Of a stretch of 64,000 nt of DNA, positions 40,491 to 50,214 are shown in pieces. The stretch is from assembly GCF_007556705.1 (NCBI RefSeq), contig NZ_VJOL01000006.1, positions 16,433 to 80,432 on the forward strand, in the 5' to 3' direction. The notes beneath the pieces are model-generated. The model worked only from the letters and a program-made list of their open reading frames with translations, was not told the origin of the DNA and searched no databases. The translations under genes were made by a program, and so were the position numbers. This stretch comes from Tepidimonas thermarum. GTDB lineage: Bacteria > Pseudomonadota > Gammaproteobacteria > Burkholderiales > Burkholderiaceae_C. Position 1 is the stretch's first letter. Every line of letters begins with the position of its first letter.

Positions 40491-40564
40491 GCCGGACATC
40501 GTCGGACGTGACCGATTGACGCTGGTGAGGTACAGCCAGATCCAGCACCCGACGATGCCCCCAT

Positions 40565-40649
40565 GCCGACGTGGTGGAATTGGTAGACACGCTATCTTGA
40601 GGGGGTAGTGGCGAAAGCTGTGCGAGTTCGAGTCTCGCCGTCGGCACCA
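40565..40649 (+). tRNA. tRNA-Leu (anticodon GAG)
   Basis: This 85-nucleotide class II tRNA has acceptor GCCGACG / CGTCGGC, an encoded CCA, a long variable arm (GTGGCGAAAGCTGT) and anticodon stem CTATC/GGTAG with loop TTGAGGG. Anticodon GAG reads CUC/CUU (Leu). Confidence 0.97.
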
Positions 40650-40663
40650 AACCAGACACTGAC

Positions 40664-40687
40664 AAAGCGCCTTCAGGGCGCTTTTTT
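40664..40687 (+). terminator. Intrinsic terminator after tRNA-Leu, directly before nuoA
   Basis: AAGCGCC (40665-40671) and GGCGCTT (40677-40683) form a perfect 7-base stem with a 5-base loop, and the T-run continues to 40687. The nuoA ribosome-binding site begins two bases later and its ATG is at 40700. Confidence 0.85.
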
Positions 40688-40699
40688 CCGGAGAAGCCC

Positions 40700-41059
40700 A
40701 TGAGCCTGGAGCAGTATCTGCCCGTCTTCCTGTTCATTCTCGTGGGTTTGGCTGTTGGGGTACTCCCACAGGTATTTGGCTATCTTCTCGGGCCCAATCG
40801 CCCCGATCCGGAAAAAAATTCCCCCTACGAATGCGGCTTCGAGGCCTTCGAGGACGCGCGCATGAAATTCGATGTGCGCTACTACCTCGTGGCCATCCTC
40901 TTCATTCTGTTCGACCTGGAAATCGCGTTTCTGATCCCCTGGGCGGTGGCCTTTGCGGACATTGGCGCGACCGGCTTCTGGGCGGGCGTGATGTTCCTGG
41001 CCATTCTGGTCGTGGGCTTCGTGTACGAGTGGAAAAAGGGTGCACTCGACTGGGAGTGA
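40700..41059 (+). CDS. nuoA: NADH-quinone oxidoreductase subunit A
   Basis: This 119-residue membrane subunit of complex I, with three helices, is the first gene of the complete nuo operon. The conserved loop between helices 1 and 2, [20 protein letters not shown], carries the Cys that senses the active/deactive state in other species. GGAGAAG lies a few bases before ATG 40700, directly downstream of the tRNA-Leu terminator. Confidence 0.96.
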   Translation: MSLEQYLPVFLFILVGLAVGVLPQVFGYLLGPNRPDPEKNSPYECGFEAFEDARMKFDVRYYLVAILFILFDLEIAFLIPWAVAFADIGATGFWAGVMFLAILVVGFVYEWKKGALDWE

Positions 41060-41104
41060 CCCGGCGTTGCGCGCGGCACGGCAAGCAGTACCTGGGAGCG
41101 GCAG

Positions 41105-41584
41105 ATGATCGAGGGTGTGTTCAAAGAAGGGTTTTTCACCACCAGCTACGACGCGGTGGTGAACTGGGCCAAAACCGGCTCGCTGTGGCCCATGACCTTT
41201 GGTCTGGCGTGCTGCGCGGTCGAGATGATGCACGCCGCCACGGCGCGCTACGACATTGCCCGCTTTGGGGCCGAGGTGTTTCGCGCCAGCCCTCGCCAGT
41301 CCGACCTGATGATCGTGGCGGGCACGCTGTGCAACAAGATGGCCCCGGCGCTGCGCAAGGTCTACGACCAGATGGCCGAGCCGCGCTGGGTGCTGAGCAT
41401 GGGCTCGTGCGCCAACGGCGGTGGCTACTACCACTACAGCTACTCGGTGGTGCGGGGCTGTGACCGCATCGTTCCCGTTGACGTGTACGTGCCGGGCTGT
41501 CCGCCGACGGCCGAGGCGCTGCTGTACGGGATCATCCAGCTGCAGCACAAGATTCGTCGCACCCAAACCATCGCCCGGGTCTGA
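41105..41584 (+). CDS. nuoB: NADH-quinone oxidoreductase subunit B
   Basis: This 159-residue peripheral subunit holds cluster N2, which passes electrons to quinone. The four ligand cysteines are in [10 protein letters not shown] (tandem pair), [12 protein letters not shown] and [14 protein letters not shown]. It is separated from nuoA by 45 bases. Confidence 0.97.
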   Translation: MIEGVFKEGFFTTSYDAVVNWAKTGSLWPMTFGLACCAVEMMHAATARYDIARFGAEVFRASPRQSDLMIVAGTLCNKMAPALRKVYDQMAEPRWVLSMGSCANGGGYYHYSYSVVRGCDRIVPVDVYVPGCPPTAEALLYGIIQLQHKIRRTQTIARV

Positions 41585-41621
41585 CGGGCGCAACCGCTTG
41601 GGTGTCTGAGGAGGAGCATCG

Positions 41622-42272
41622 ATGACCGCGACGACGCAAGCCGCTGATTGGGCGGCGCTGGCCACGACGGCGGTTCGACCCATGGCCGAGGCGGTGCGAG
41701 ACGCCGTGGCGGCCGCGTTGGGCGAGCGCGCCCGGCGCATCACCGTGGCGCGCGACGAAGTGACCGTGGAGGTGGCCGCCGCGCAGTACCGCGAGGCGAT
41801 GCAGACCCTGCGCGACGCACCGGGGTGCCGCTTCGAGCAGCTCATCGACCTGTGCGGGGTGGATTATTCGACCTACCGCGACGGGGGGTGGGAAGGGCCG
41901 CGCTTTGCCGTCGTGTCGCACCTGCTGTCGGTCAGCCTCAACCAGCGCGTGCGGGTGCGCACGTTTTGCCCGGATGACGATTTCCCGGTCATCGATTCGG
42001 TGACCGGTGTGTGGCCCTCGGCCAACTGGTACGAGCGCGAGGCGTTCGACCTGTTTGGCATCGTCTTCGAGGGGCATGCGGACTTGCGCCGCATCCTCAC
42101 CGACTACGGCTTCATCGGCCACCCGTTCCGCAAGGATTTTCCGCTGTCCGGGCATGTCGAGATGCGCTATGACCCCGAGCGCCGGCGTGTCATCTACGAG
42201 CCGGTCACGATCGAGCCGCGTGAGATCACACCTCGCATCATCCGCGAGGACGCGTACGGGGGGCTGCACTGA
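41622..42272 (+). CDS. nuoC: NADH-quinone oxidoreductase subunit C
   Basis: The 216-residue 30-kDa-type subunit is a separate gene, not fused to nuoD as in E. coli. The conserved C-terminal block [21 protein letters not shown], followed by [20 protein letters not shown] and [14 protein letters not shown], is complete. An N-terminal ~30-residue Ala-rich stretch is variable. Confidence 0.96.
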   Translation: MTATTQAADWAALATTAVRPMAEAVRDAVAAALGERARRITVARDEVTVEVAAAQYREAMQTLRDAPGCRFEQLIDLCGVDYSTYRDGGWEGPRFAVVSHLLSVSLNQRVRVRTFCPDDDFPVIDSVTGVWPSANWYEREAFDLFGIVFEGHADLRRILTDYGFIGHPFRKDFPLSGHVEMRYDPERRRVIYEPVTIEPREITPRIIREDAYGGLH

Positions 42273-42303
42273 GGGGCCCGCCCGCCCCGAGGGTTGATCC
42301 GTC

Positions 42304-43557
42304 ATGGCTGACATCAAGAACTACACCCTGAACTTCGGTCCGCAGCACCCGGCCGCGCACGGCGTGCTGCGGCTGGTGCTCGAGCTCGACGGCGAGGTCG
42401 TGCAGCGTGCCGACCCGCACATCGGCCTGCTGCACCGTGCCACCGAAAAGCTCGCCGAGCACAAGACCTACATCCAGTCGCTGCCCTACATGGACCGGCT
42501 GGACTACGTCTCGATGATGTGCAACGAGCACGCGTACTGCCTCGCGATCGAAAAGCTGCTGGGCATCGAGGTGCCGATCCGCGCACAGTACATCCGCGTC
42601 ATGTTCGCCGAGATCACGCGGCTGCTCAACCACCTGATGTGGCTGGGCTCGCACGGCAACGACTGCGGCAGCTCCACCATCCTGCTGTACTGCTTTCGCG
42701 AGCGGGAGGACCTGTTCGACATGTACGAGGCGGTGTCGGGCGCGCGCATGCACGCGGCCTATTTCCGCCCCGGCGGCGTGTACCGCGACCTGCCGGACAC
42801 CATGCCGCAATACAAGGTCAGCAAGATCCGCAACGCGCGCGCGCTCGAGGAGCTCAACCGCAACCGGCAGGGGTCGCTGCTCGATTTCATCGACGATTTC
42901 ACGCAGCGCTTCCCCAAATACCTGGACGAGTACCACACGCTGCTGACCGACAACCGCATCTGGAAGCAGCGCACCGTCGGCATCGGCGTGGTGCCGCCGG
43001 AGAAAGCCCTGGCCATGGGCATGACCGGCCCCATGCTGCGCGGCTCCGGTGTGCCGTGGGATTTGCGCAAGAAGCAGCCCTACGAGGTCTACGACCGGCT
43101 CGACTTCGACATCCCGGTGGGCAAGACCGGCGACACCTACGACCGCTACCTGGTGCGCATGGAAGAGATGCGCCAATCCAACCGCATCATCAAGCAGTGC
43201 GTGGACTGGCTGCGCGCCAACCCGGGGCCGGTGATCACCGACAACACCAAGGTCGCGCCGCCCAAGCGCGAGGCCATGAAGGCCAACATGGAAGAGCTGA
43301 TCCACCACTTCAAGCTCTTCACCGAGGGTTTCCACGTGCCCGAGGGCGAGGTCTATGCCGCCGTCGAGCATCCCAAGGGCGAGTTTGGCATCTACATCGT
43401 CAGTGACGGCGCCAACAAGCCCTACCGGCTCAAGATCCGGGCGCCGGGCTTCGCCCATCTGTCCTGTCTCGACGAAATGGCGCGCGGCCACATGCTGGCC
43501 GACGCCGTGGCCATCATCGGCACCATGGACATCGTGTTTGGAGAAATCGACCGATGA
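42304..43557 (+). CDS. nuoD: NADH-quinone oxidoreductase subunit D
   Basis: The 417-residue 49-kDa-type subunit forms the quinone-binding cavity with NuoB. It has [21 protein letters not shown] with the quinone-head His, and HRGVEKL-type [25 protein letters not shown]-type loops near the C-terminus end in DIVFGEIDR. Its stop overlaps the nuoE start (ATGA). Confidence 0.97.
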   Translation: MADIKNYTLNFGPQHPAAHGVLRLVLELDGEVVQRADPHIGLLHRATEKLAEHKTYIQSLPYMDRLDYVSMMCNEHAYCLAIEKLLGIEVPIRAQYIRVMFAEITRLLNHLMWLGSHGNDCGSSTILLYCFREREDLFDMYEAVSGARMHAAYFRPGGVYRDLPDTMPQYKVSKIRNARALEELNRNRQGSLLDFIDDFTQRFPKYLDEYHTLLTDNRIWKQRTVGIGVVPPEKALAMGMTGPMLRGSGVPWDLRKKQPYEVYDRLDFDIPVGKTGDTYDRYLVRMEEMRQSNRIIKQCVDWLRANPGPVITDNTKVAPPKREAMKANMEELIHHFKLFTEGFHVPEGEVYAAVEHPKGEFGIYIVSDGANKPYRLKIRAPGFAHLSCLDEMARGHMLADAVAIIGTMDIVFGEIDR

Positions 43558-44084
43558 GCACCGAAACCCGCACCGTCGAGCCGATGGTGTTGTCCGAGGC
43601 GACCCGGGCCCGGTTCGCGCGCGAGGTGGCCAAGTACCCGGCGGATCAGCGGCAGTCGGCCGTCATGGCCTGCCTGGCCATCATCCAGCAGGAGCAGGGC
43701 TGGGTCAGCCCGGCGGCCGAGCTGGCCGTGGCGGACTACCTGGGCATGGCGCCGATCGCCGTGCACGAGGTCACGACCTTCTACAACATGTACAACCAGC
43801 AGCCGGTGGGGCGCTTCAAGCTCAACGTCTGCACCAATTTGCCGTGCCAGCTGCGCGATGGGGCCAAGGCGCTGCAATACCTGGCCGAGAAGCTCGGCGT
43901 TCAACCCGGCGAGACCAGCGCGGACGGGCTGTTCACGCTGCAGCCGTGCGAGTGCCTGGGCGCTTGCGCCGACGCGCCGGTGATGCTCGTCAACGACCGC
44001 CACATGTGCAGCTTCATGACGACCGAGCGGCTCGACCAGCTCATCGATGGCTTGCGCGCCACCGCCGCGGAGGGGCAGGCATGA
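43554..44084 (+). CDS. nuoE: NADH-quinone oxidoreductase subunit E
   Basis: This 176-residue 24-kDa-type subunit has a thioredoxin-like fold with the [2Fe-2S] cluster N1a. The four cysteines are in [12 protein letters not shown] and [14 protein letters not shown]. It overlaps nuoD and nuoF by four bases each (ATGA at both ends), so translation of D-E-F is coupled. Confidence 0.96.
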   Translation: MSTETRTVEPMVLSEATRARFAREVAKYPADQRQSAVMACLAIIQQEQGWVSPAAELAVADYLGMAPIAVHEVTTFYNMYNQQPVGRFKLNVCTNLPCQLRDGAKALQYLAEKLGVQPGETSADGLFTLQPCECLGACADAPVMLVNDRHMCSFMTTERLDQLIDGLRATAAEGQA

Positions 44085-45433
44085 ACCTCAACCAGCTCCT
44101 GCAACCGTTTCAGGCCACGGGGGTGCAAACCTGCTTCCACGGCCGCCACATCGGACCGCAAATCTACGCCGGCCTGGATGGCACCAACTGGCGCCTGAAG
44201 GACTACGAGGCGCGGGGCGGCTACCAGGCGTTGCGCCGCGTCCTGGGCAAGGACGGCGGCCCGGGCATGACGCCCGAAGAGGTGATCGCCGAGGTCAAGA
44301 CCAGCGCGTTGCGCGGGCGCGGCGGTGCGGGCTTTCCGACCGGGCTCAAGTGGAGCTTCATGCCGCGGCAGTTCCCGGGCCAGAAGTACCTGGTCTGCAA
44401 CTCGGACGAAGGCGAGCCGGGCACCTGCAAGGACCGCGACATCCTCATGTACAACCCGCACATCGTCATCGAAGGCATGGCGATTGCGGCTTACGCCATG
44501 GGGATTTCGGTGGGCTACAACTACATCCACGGCGAGATCTTCCAGGTCTACGAGCGCTTCGAGGCGGCGCTGGAAGAGGCCCGTGCCGCCGGCTACCTGG
44601 GCGACGACATCCTGGGCAGCGGCTTTGGCTTCCAGTTGCATGCCCACCATGGCTTTGGCGCCTATATCTGTGGCGAGGAGACCGCGCTGCTGGAGTCGCT
44701 CGAAGGCAAAAAAGGCCAGCCGCGCTTCAAGCCGCCGTTCCCGGCCAGCTTTGGCCTCTACGGCAAGCCCACCACCATCAACAACACCGAGACCTTTGCC
44801 GCCGTGCCCTGGATCATCCGCCACGGCGGCCAGGCTTACCTGGAGGTTGGCAAGCCCAACAACGGTGGCACCAAGATTTTTTCCGTCAGCGGCGACGTCG
44901 AGCGCCCGGGCAACTACGAAATCCCCCTGGGCACCCCGTTTGCCAAGCTGTTGGAGCTTGCCGGTGGCGTGCGCGGCGGGCGGCGGCTCAAGGCGGTCAT
45001 TCCGGGCGGCTCCTCGGCGCCGGTGCTGCCGGCCGAGATCATGATGGACCTGACCATGGACTACGACAGCATCGCCAAGGCGGGTTCGATGCTGGGCTCG
45101 GGCGCGGTGATCGTCATGGACGAGACGCGCTGCATGGTCAAGTCGCTGCAGCGGCTGAGCTACTTTTACATGCACGAATCGTGTGGCCAGTGCACGCCGT
45201 GCCGTGAGGGCACGGGCTGGTTGTGGCGCGTGGTGGACCGCATCGAAAATGGCCAGGGCCGCCCCAGCGACCTGGATCTGCTGGACAACGTCGCCGAAAA
45301 CATCATGGGTCGCACCATCTGCGCGCTGGGCGACGCGGCCGCGATGCCGGTGCGCGGGATGATCAAGCATTTCCGGCACGAGTTCGCCTACCACATCGAA
45401 CACAAGACCTGCATGGTCCCCGCCTACGTCTGA
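44081..45433 (+). CDS. nuoF: NADH-quinone oxidoreductase subunit F
   Basis: This 450-residue subunit binds NADH, FMN and cluster N3. It has the [13 protein letters not shown] nucleotide loop, the FMN segment [16 protein letters not shown], the [15 protein letters not shown] block, and [4Fe-4S] ligands in [15 protein letters not shown] plus a later Cys ([12 protein letters not shown]). Start ATG 44081 overlaps the nuoE stop; the frame is open far upstream in nuoD/E but is not coding there. Confidence 0.97.
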   Translation: MNLNQLLQPFQATGVQTCFHGRHIGPQIYAGLDGTNWRLKDYEARGGYQALRRVLGKDGGPGMTPEEVIAEVKTSALRGRGGAGFPTGLKWSFMPRQFPGQKYLVCNSDEGEPGTCKDRDILMYNPHIVIEGMAIAAYAMGISVGYNYIHGEIFQVYERFEAALEEARAAGYLGDDILGSGFGFQLHAHHGFGAYICGEETALLESLEGKKGQPRFKPPFPASFGLYGKPTTINNTETFAAVPWIIRHGGQAYLEVGKPNNGGTKIFSVSGDVERPGNYEIPLGTPFAKLLELAGGVRGGRRLKAVIPGGSSAPVLPAEIMMDLTMDYDSIAKAGSMLGSGAVIVMDETRCMVKSLQRLSYFYMHESCGQCTPCREGTGWLWRVVDRIENGQGRPSDLDLLDNVAENIMGRTICALGDAAAMPVRGMIKHFRHEFAYHIEHKTCMVPAYV

Positions 45434-45446
45434 AGTGAGCGCCTCC

Positions 45447-47594
45447 ATGGTTGAAATCGAACTCGACGGCAAGAAGGTGGAGGTTCCGCCCGGCAGCATG
45501 GTCATGCATGCGGCCGAAAAGGCGGGGGTCTACATTCCGCACTTCTGCTACCACAAGAAGCTGTCCATCGCGGCCAACTGCCGCATGTGCCTGGTCGACG
45601 TCGAAAAGGCGCCCAAGCCGATGCCGGCCTGCGCCACGCCCGTGACCATGGGCATGGTGGTGCGCACCAAGAGCGAAAAAGCCATCAAGGCGCAAAAGGC
45701 GGTGATGGAGTTTTTGCTCATCAACCACCCGCTGGACTGCCCCATTTGCGACCAGGGCGGCGAATGCCAGCTGCAGGATCTGGCGGTGGGCTATGGCGGC
45801 ACGCGCTCGCGCTACGAGGAAGAAAAGCGCGTCGTCTTCCACAAGAACGTCGGGCCGCTCATTTCGATGGAGGAAATGAGCCGCTGCATCCACTGCACGC
45901 GCTGTGTGCGCTTTGGGCAGGAGATCGCCGGCGTCATGGAACTCGGTATGAGCCACCGCGGTGAGCACTCGGAGATCGAAACCTTCGTCGGCCGCACGGT
46001 GGACTCGGAGCTCTCGGGCAACATGATCGATCTGTGCCCGGTGGGCGCGCTGACCAGCAAGCCGTTCCGCTACGCCGCGCGCACCTGGGAGTTGTCCCGG
46101 CGCAAGAGCATCAGCCCGCACGACTCGACGGGCGCCAACCTGGTGGTGCAGGTCAAGGGCGACCGCGTGCTGCGCGTGGTGCCGCTCGAAAACGAGGCCG
46201 TCAACGAGTGCTGGATTGCCGACCGCGACCGCTTCAGCTACGAAGCGCTCAACGGCCCTGACCGCCTGACGCAGCCCATGATCAAGCAGGGCGGGCAATG
46301 GCGTGCGGTGGACTGGAAGACCGCGCTCGAGTACGTGGCCCATGGCTTGCAGGATGTGCAGCAGCAGCACGGCGCGGGCGCGATCGGCCTGCTGGCCAGC
46401 CCGCACGCGACGGTCGAGGAGCTGGCCCTGGCGCGCGCGCTCATGGACGGTTTGGGCAGCCCCAACCGCGACCACCGCCTGCGTGCGGCGGCGTTCGACC
46501 ACGCGGCACCCGCCGGTCGTGCGCGCTGGCTGGGGATGCCGATTGCCGAGCTCTCGACCCTGGACCGGGTGCTGGTCGTGGGGTCCAACCTGCGCAAGGA
46601 CCACCCGCTGTTTGCGCAGCGCATCCGGCAGGCCGCCCGCAAGGGGGCGCAGGTGTCGGCGCTGGTGGCGCGCACGCCCGACTGGGCGCTGCCGCTGCAC
46701 CGCGTGCTCACGGCGCCGGCGTCCGATTGGGCGGCGGCGCTGGCCGCCGTTGCGGCGGCCGTGGCCGAGGCGCGCGGCGTGGCCTTGCCCGACGGCGTCC
46801 AAGGCGTGGTGGTCGACGAGGCGGCGCGCGCCATGGCCGCATCGCTGCTCGGCGGCGAGCGCAAGGCGGTGTTGCTGGGCAATGGCGCGGCGCACCACGC
46901 GCGCGCGGCGTCGTTGTTGGCCCTGGCGCAGTGGATCGCCGAGCAAACCGGCGCCCGCTGGGGCTACCTGACCGAAGCGGCCAACACCGTAGGCGCGCAG
47001 CTCGTGGGCCTGGTGCCGGGCGAGGGCGGCCAAAGCGCGGCCGCGATGCTGGCCGGTGGCCTCAAAGCGGCCATCCTGCTGGGGGTCGAGCCCGGTGCCG
47101 ACACCGCGGCCAGCGGTGCGGCGCTCGCGCAGGCCGATATGGTCGTGACGCTGAGCTCGTTCCAGACCAACCTGGAGCTCAGCGACGTGCTGCTGCCCAT
47201 CGCGCCGTTTACCGAAACCTCTGGTTCGTTCGTCAACGCCGAGGGGCGGTTGCAGAGCTTCCAGGCGGTGGTCAAGCCGCTGGGCGAAACCCGCCCCGGC
47301 TGGAAGGTGCTGCGCGTGCTGGGCAATCTGTTGGGTCTGCCGGGTTTTGAGCAGACCTCGTCGCAGGAGGTGCTGGCGCAGGCGCTGCCGGGGGTGGCAT
47401 CCGGGGCCTTCGTGCCGGCCGATCGCCTCGACAACCGCGTTGCGCTGCCGCGCATCGACCTCACGCCGGCCGCCGGCGAACCGTGCGTGGCCGCGATTTA
47501 CCAGCTCGACGCGCTGGTGCGGCGTGCGCCCGCGTTGCAAGCGACCGCGGACGGCCGCGCCGGGCGCGCCGCCGCTGAAGGAGTGTGCGCATGA
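45447..47594 (+). CDS. nuoG: NADH-quinone oxidoreductase subunit G
   Basis: This 715-residue subunit carries an electron chain. The N-terminal [2Fe-2S] N1b has Cys34, Cys45 and Cys48 in [15 protein letters not shown] plus CATPV. N5 has the His in [18 protein letters not shown], and the N4 ligands lie around [10 protein letters not shown] and CPVGAL. The C-terminal molybdopterin-oxidoreductase-like domain is shorter and Ala-rich compared with E. coli NuoG (about 910 residues), and I saw no extra N7 cysteines. ATG 45447 is preferred to the GTG at 45435 because [10 protein letters not shown] is the usual beginning. It overlaps nuoH by four bases. Confidence 0.95.
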   Translation: MVEIELDGKKVEVPPGSMVMHAAEKAGVYIPHFCYHKKLSIAANCRMCLVDVEKAPKPMPACATPVTMGMVVRTKSEKAIKAQKAVMEFLLINHPLDCPICDQGGECQLQDLAVGYGGTRSRYEEEKRVVFHKNVGPLISMEEMSRCIHCTRCVRFGQEIAGVMELGMSHRGEHSEIETFVGRTVDSELSGNMIDLCPVGALTSKPFRYAARTWELSRRKSISPHDSTGANLVVQVKGDRVLRVVPLENEAVNECWIADRDRFSYEALNGPDRLTQPMIKQGGQWRAVDWKTALEYVAHGLQDVQQQHGAGAIGLLASPHATVEELALARALMDGLGSPNRDHRLRAAAFDHAAPAGRARWLGMPIAELSTLDRVLVVGSNLRKDHPLFAQRIRQAARKGAQVSALVARTPDWALPLHRVLTAPASDWAAALAAVAAAVAEARGVALPDGVQGVVVDEAARAMAASLLGGERKAVLLGNGAAHHARAASLLALAQWIAEQTGARWGYLTEAANTVGAQLVGLVPGEGGQSAAAMLAGGLKAAILLGVEPGADTAASGAALAQADMVVTLSSFQTNLELSDVLLPIAPFTETSGSFVNAEGRLQSFQAVVKPLGETRPGWKVLRVLGNLLGLPGFEQTSSQEVLAQALPGVASGAFVPADRLDNRVALPRIDLTPAAGEPCVAAIYQLDALVRRAPALQATADGRAGRAAAEGVCA

Positions 47595-48673
47595 TCGACG
47601 CCATCTACCAAGGGGGCATGCAACTGAGCACGGCGGCGTGGTGGACCCAGGCCGGCTGGCCGGTGATCTGGATCCTGCTCAAAATCGTCGTGCTGCTGGC
47701 GCCGCTGATGCTGCTGGTGGCCTACCTGACGTGGTGGGAGCGGCGGTTGCTGGGCTTCATGCAGGTGCGCCTGGGCCCGAACCGCGTGGGGCCGTTTGGC
47801 TTGCTGCAGCCGATTGCCGATGCGGTCAAGCTGCTGACCAAGGAGCTGATTCGGCCGACCGCGGCCAACGGCGGGCTGTTCCGCCTGGGGCCGATCATGG
47901 CCATCATGCCGGCGCTGGCGGCGTGGGTGGCCGTGCCGTTCGGGCCCGACGTGGTGCTGGCCAACGTCAACGCGGGCCTGCTGGTCATCCTGGCCATCAC
48001 CTCGATCGAGGTCTACGGCGTGATCATCGCCGGGTGGGCCTCCAACTCGAAGTATGCCTTCCTGGGGGCGCTGCGCGCGTCGGCGCAGATGGTCAGCTAC
48101 GAAATCGCGATCGGCTTTTGCTTCCTGGTCGTTGTCATGACGGCGGGCAGCCTCAACCTGGCCGACATCGTGGCGTCGCAAGCGCGCGGGGTGGCCGCCG
48201 ACGCGGGGCTCAACTTCCTGTCCTGGAACTGGCTGCCCCTGCTGCCGATTTTCATGGTGTACCTGATTTCGGCCGTGGCCGAGACCAACCGCCACCCGTT
48301 CGACGTCGTCGAAGGCGAGGCGGAAATCGTCGCCGGCCACATGGTCGAGTACTCGGGCATGGGTTTTGCCATCTTCTTCCTGGCGGAGTACGCCAGCATG
48401 TGGCTGGTGTCGATCCTGGCGGTGTTGATGTTCCTGGGTGGCTGGCTGCCGCCGATCGACAGCGCCGTCTTCAACGCCATACCGGGGTGGGTTTGGCTGG
48501 GCCTCAAGACCACCGTGGTCGTCTCGATGTTCATCTGGATCCGTGCCACCTTCCCGCGCTTCCGCTACGACCAGATCATGCGCCTGGGCTGGAAGATCTT
48601 CATCCCGGTGACGCTCATCTGGCTGTTGCTGGTGGGCGCGCTGATGCAGACGCCGTGGAATCCCTGGAAGTGA
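47591..48673 (+). CDS. nuoH: NADH-quinone oxidoreductase subunit H
   Basis: The 360-residue membrane subunit, with about eight helices, connects the quinone site to the proton-pumping arm. Conserved blocks are [41 protein letters not shown] and [19 protein letters not shown]. Start ATG 47591 has GGAG eight bases ahead and overlaps the nuoG stop. Confidence 0.97.
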   Translation: MIDAIYQGGMQLSTAAWWTQAGWPVIWILLKIVVLLAPLMLLVAYLTWWERRLLGFMQVRLGPNRVGPFGLLQPIADAVKLLTKELIRPTAANGGLFRLGPIMAIMPALAAWVAVPFGPDVVLANVNAGLLVILAITSIEVYGVIIAGWASNSKYAFLGALRASAQMVSYEIAIGFCFLVVVMTAGSLNLADIVASQARGVAADAGLNFLSWNWLPLLPIFMVYLISAVAETNRHPFDVVEGEAEIVAGHMVEYSGMGFAIFFLAEYASMWLVSILAVLMFLGGWLPPIDSAVFNAIPGWVWLGLKTTVVVSMFIWIRATFPRFRYDQIMRLGWKIFIPVTLIWLLLVGALMQTPWNPWK

Positions 48674-48687
48674 AGGAGGGCCGCTCG

Positions 48688-49197
48688 ATGTCCGCTACCG
48701 CTGTCGCTCCATTTTCGCTCAAAGATTTTTTCAAGAGCTTTTTGCTCGTCGAGCTGTTCAAGGGCATGGCCCTGACCGGCCGCTATGCGCTGCGGCGCAA
48801 GGTGACGGTGCAGTTCCCCGAGGAAAAGACGCCCCTGTCGCCGCGCTTTCGCGGCCTGCACGCGCAGCGCCGCTACCCCAACGGTGAAGAGCGCTGCATC
48901 GCCTGCAAACTGTGCGAGGCGGTATGCCCCGCGATGGCGATCACGATCGAGTCGGCGCAGCGCGAGGATGGCACGCGTCGCACCACGCGCTACGACATCG
49001 ACCTGACCAAGTGCATCTTCTGCGGTTTTTGCGAAGAGGCCTGCCCGGTCGATGCCATCGTCGAGACCCACATCTTCGAATACCACGGCGAAAAGCGCGG
49101 CGACCTCTACTTCACCAAAGAGATGTTGCTGGCCGTGGGCGATCGCTACGAGAAAGAAATCGCGGCGGCCAAGGCGGCTGACGCCAAGTACCGCTGA
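48688..49197 (+). CDS. nuoI: NADH-quinone oxidoreductase subunit I
   Basis: The 169-residue ferredoxin-like subunit has two [4Fe-4S] clusters, N6a and N6b, with ligands [12 protein letters not shown] and [15 protein letters not shown] 48688 with GGAGGG ahead is the start; the frame is open for another 447 codons upstream inside nuoH, in a non-coding frame. It begins 14 bases after nuoH. Confidence 0.97.
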   Translation: MSATAVAPFSLKDFFKSFLLVELFKGMALTGRYALRRKVTVQFPEEKTPLSPRFRGLHAQRRYPNGEERCIACKLCEAVCPAMAITIESAQREDGTRRTTRYDIDLTKCIFCGFCEEACPVDAIVETHIFEYHGEKRGDLYFTKEMLLAVGDRYEKEIAAAKAADAKYR

Positions 49198-49221
49198 TCC
49201 CCGCCAGCGCACGAGCACATC

Positions 49222-49866
49222 ATGGACTTCGTCTCCGGTTTCTTTTACTTCTTCGCGGCGGTGCTGCTGTTCGCCGGGTTTCGCGTCATCACGGCGCGCA
49301 ACCCGGTGCACGCGGTGCTGTATCTGATGCTGGCCTTTTCGCACGCGGCTGCGCTGTGGCTGCTGCTCAAGGCGGAGTTTCTGGGCATCGCGCTGGTGCT
49401 GGTGTACCTGGGCGCGGTGATGGTGCTGTTCCTGTTCGTCGTGATGATGCTCGACATCAACGTCGATGCCCTGCGCGTCGGTTTTTGGAAGCACCTGCCG
49501 CTGGCGCTGGTGCTGGGCGCGCTGGTCAGCGCCGAATTGATGGCGGTGCTGTGGGCGGGCTTCCCGACCGCGACGGCCAGCCCCGCGGTCACGGGGGCGA
49601 TGCACGCGCCGGATCACCGCAACACCTATGAACTGGGCCGGCTGCTGTACCAAGATTACCTCTATCCGATCCAGGTGGCGGCGGTCATCCTGCTGGTGGC
49701 GATGGTGGCGGCCATCGCCCTGACCCTGCGCGGGCGCAAGGACACCAAGACCATCGACCCGGGGCTGCAAGTGCGCGTCAAGGCCCGCGACCGGCTGCAG
49801 GTGCTAAGCATGCCGCCCGCGAAGGCGGCTGCACCCGAGGCGACCAACAAGGAGGAGCAAGCATGA
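49222..49866 (+). CDS. nuoJ: NADH-quinone oxidoreductase subunit J
   Basis: The 214-residue membrane subunit has five helices, including the conserved pi-bulge helix region [26 protein letters not shown]. The C-terminal ~45 residues form a charged tail. Its stop overlaps the nuoK start (ATGA). Confidence 0.95.
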   Translation: MDFVSGFFYFFAAVLLFAGFRVITARNPVHAVLYLMLAFSHAAALWLLLKAEFLGIALVLVYLGAVMVLFLFVVMMLDINVDALRVGFWKHLPLALVLGALVSAELMAVLWAGFPTATASPAVTGAMHAPDHRNTYELGRLLYQDYLYPIQVAAVILLVAMVAAIALTLRGRKDTKTIDPGLQVRVKARDRLQVLSMPPAKAAAPEATNKEEQA

Positions 49867-50183
49867 ACACCCTGGGCGCCTTGGGCGTGGGGCATTTCCT
49901 CTCCGTCGGCGCGATCCTGTTCGCGCTGTCGGTGGTGGGCATCTTCCTCAACCGCAAGAACCTGATCGTGCTGCTGATGGCCATCGAGCTGATGCTGCTG
50001 GCGGTCAACCTCAACTTCGTCGCCTTTGCGCACTACCTGGGCGACCTGCACGGGCAGATCTTCGTGTTCTTCATCCTGACCGTGGCAGCGGCGGAGTCGG
50101 CCATTGGCCTGGCGATCCTCGTGCTGCTGTTCCGCAACAAGTCGTCGATCGACGTCGAGACGCTCAACACCCTCAAGGGGTGA
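49863..50183 (+). CDS. nuoK: NADH-quinone oxidoreductase subunit K
   Basis: The 106-residue membrane subunit has three helices and the key Glu residues in [18 protein letters not shown] and [18 protein letters not shown]. The start overlaps nuoJ by four bases. Confidence 0.96.
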   Translation: MNTLGALGVGHFLSVGAILFALSVVGIFLNRKNLIVLLMAIELMLLAVNLNFVAFAHYLGDLHGQIFVFFILTVAAAESAIGLAILVLLFRNKSSIDVETLNTLKG

Positions 50184-50214
50184 GGCGCCCACCGCATTCC
50201 ACGCGACCTTCACC

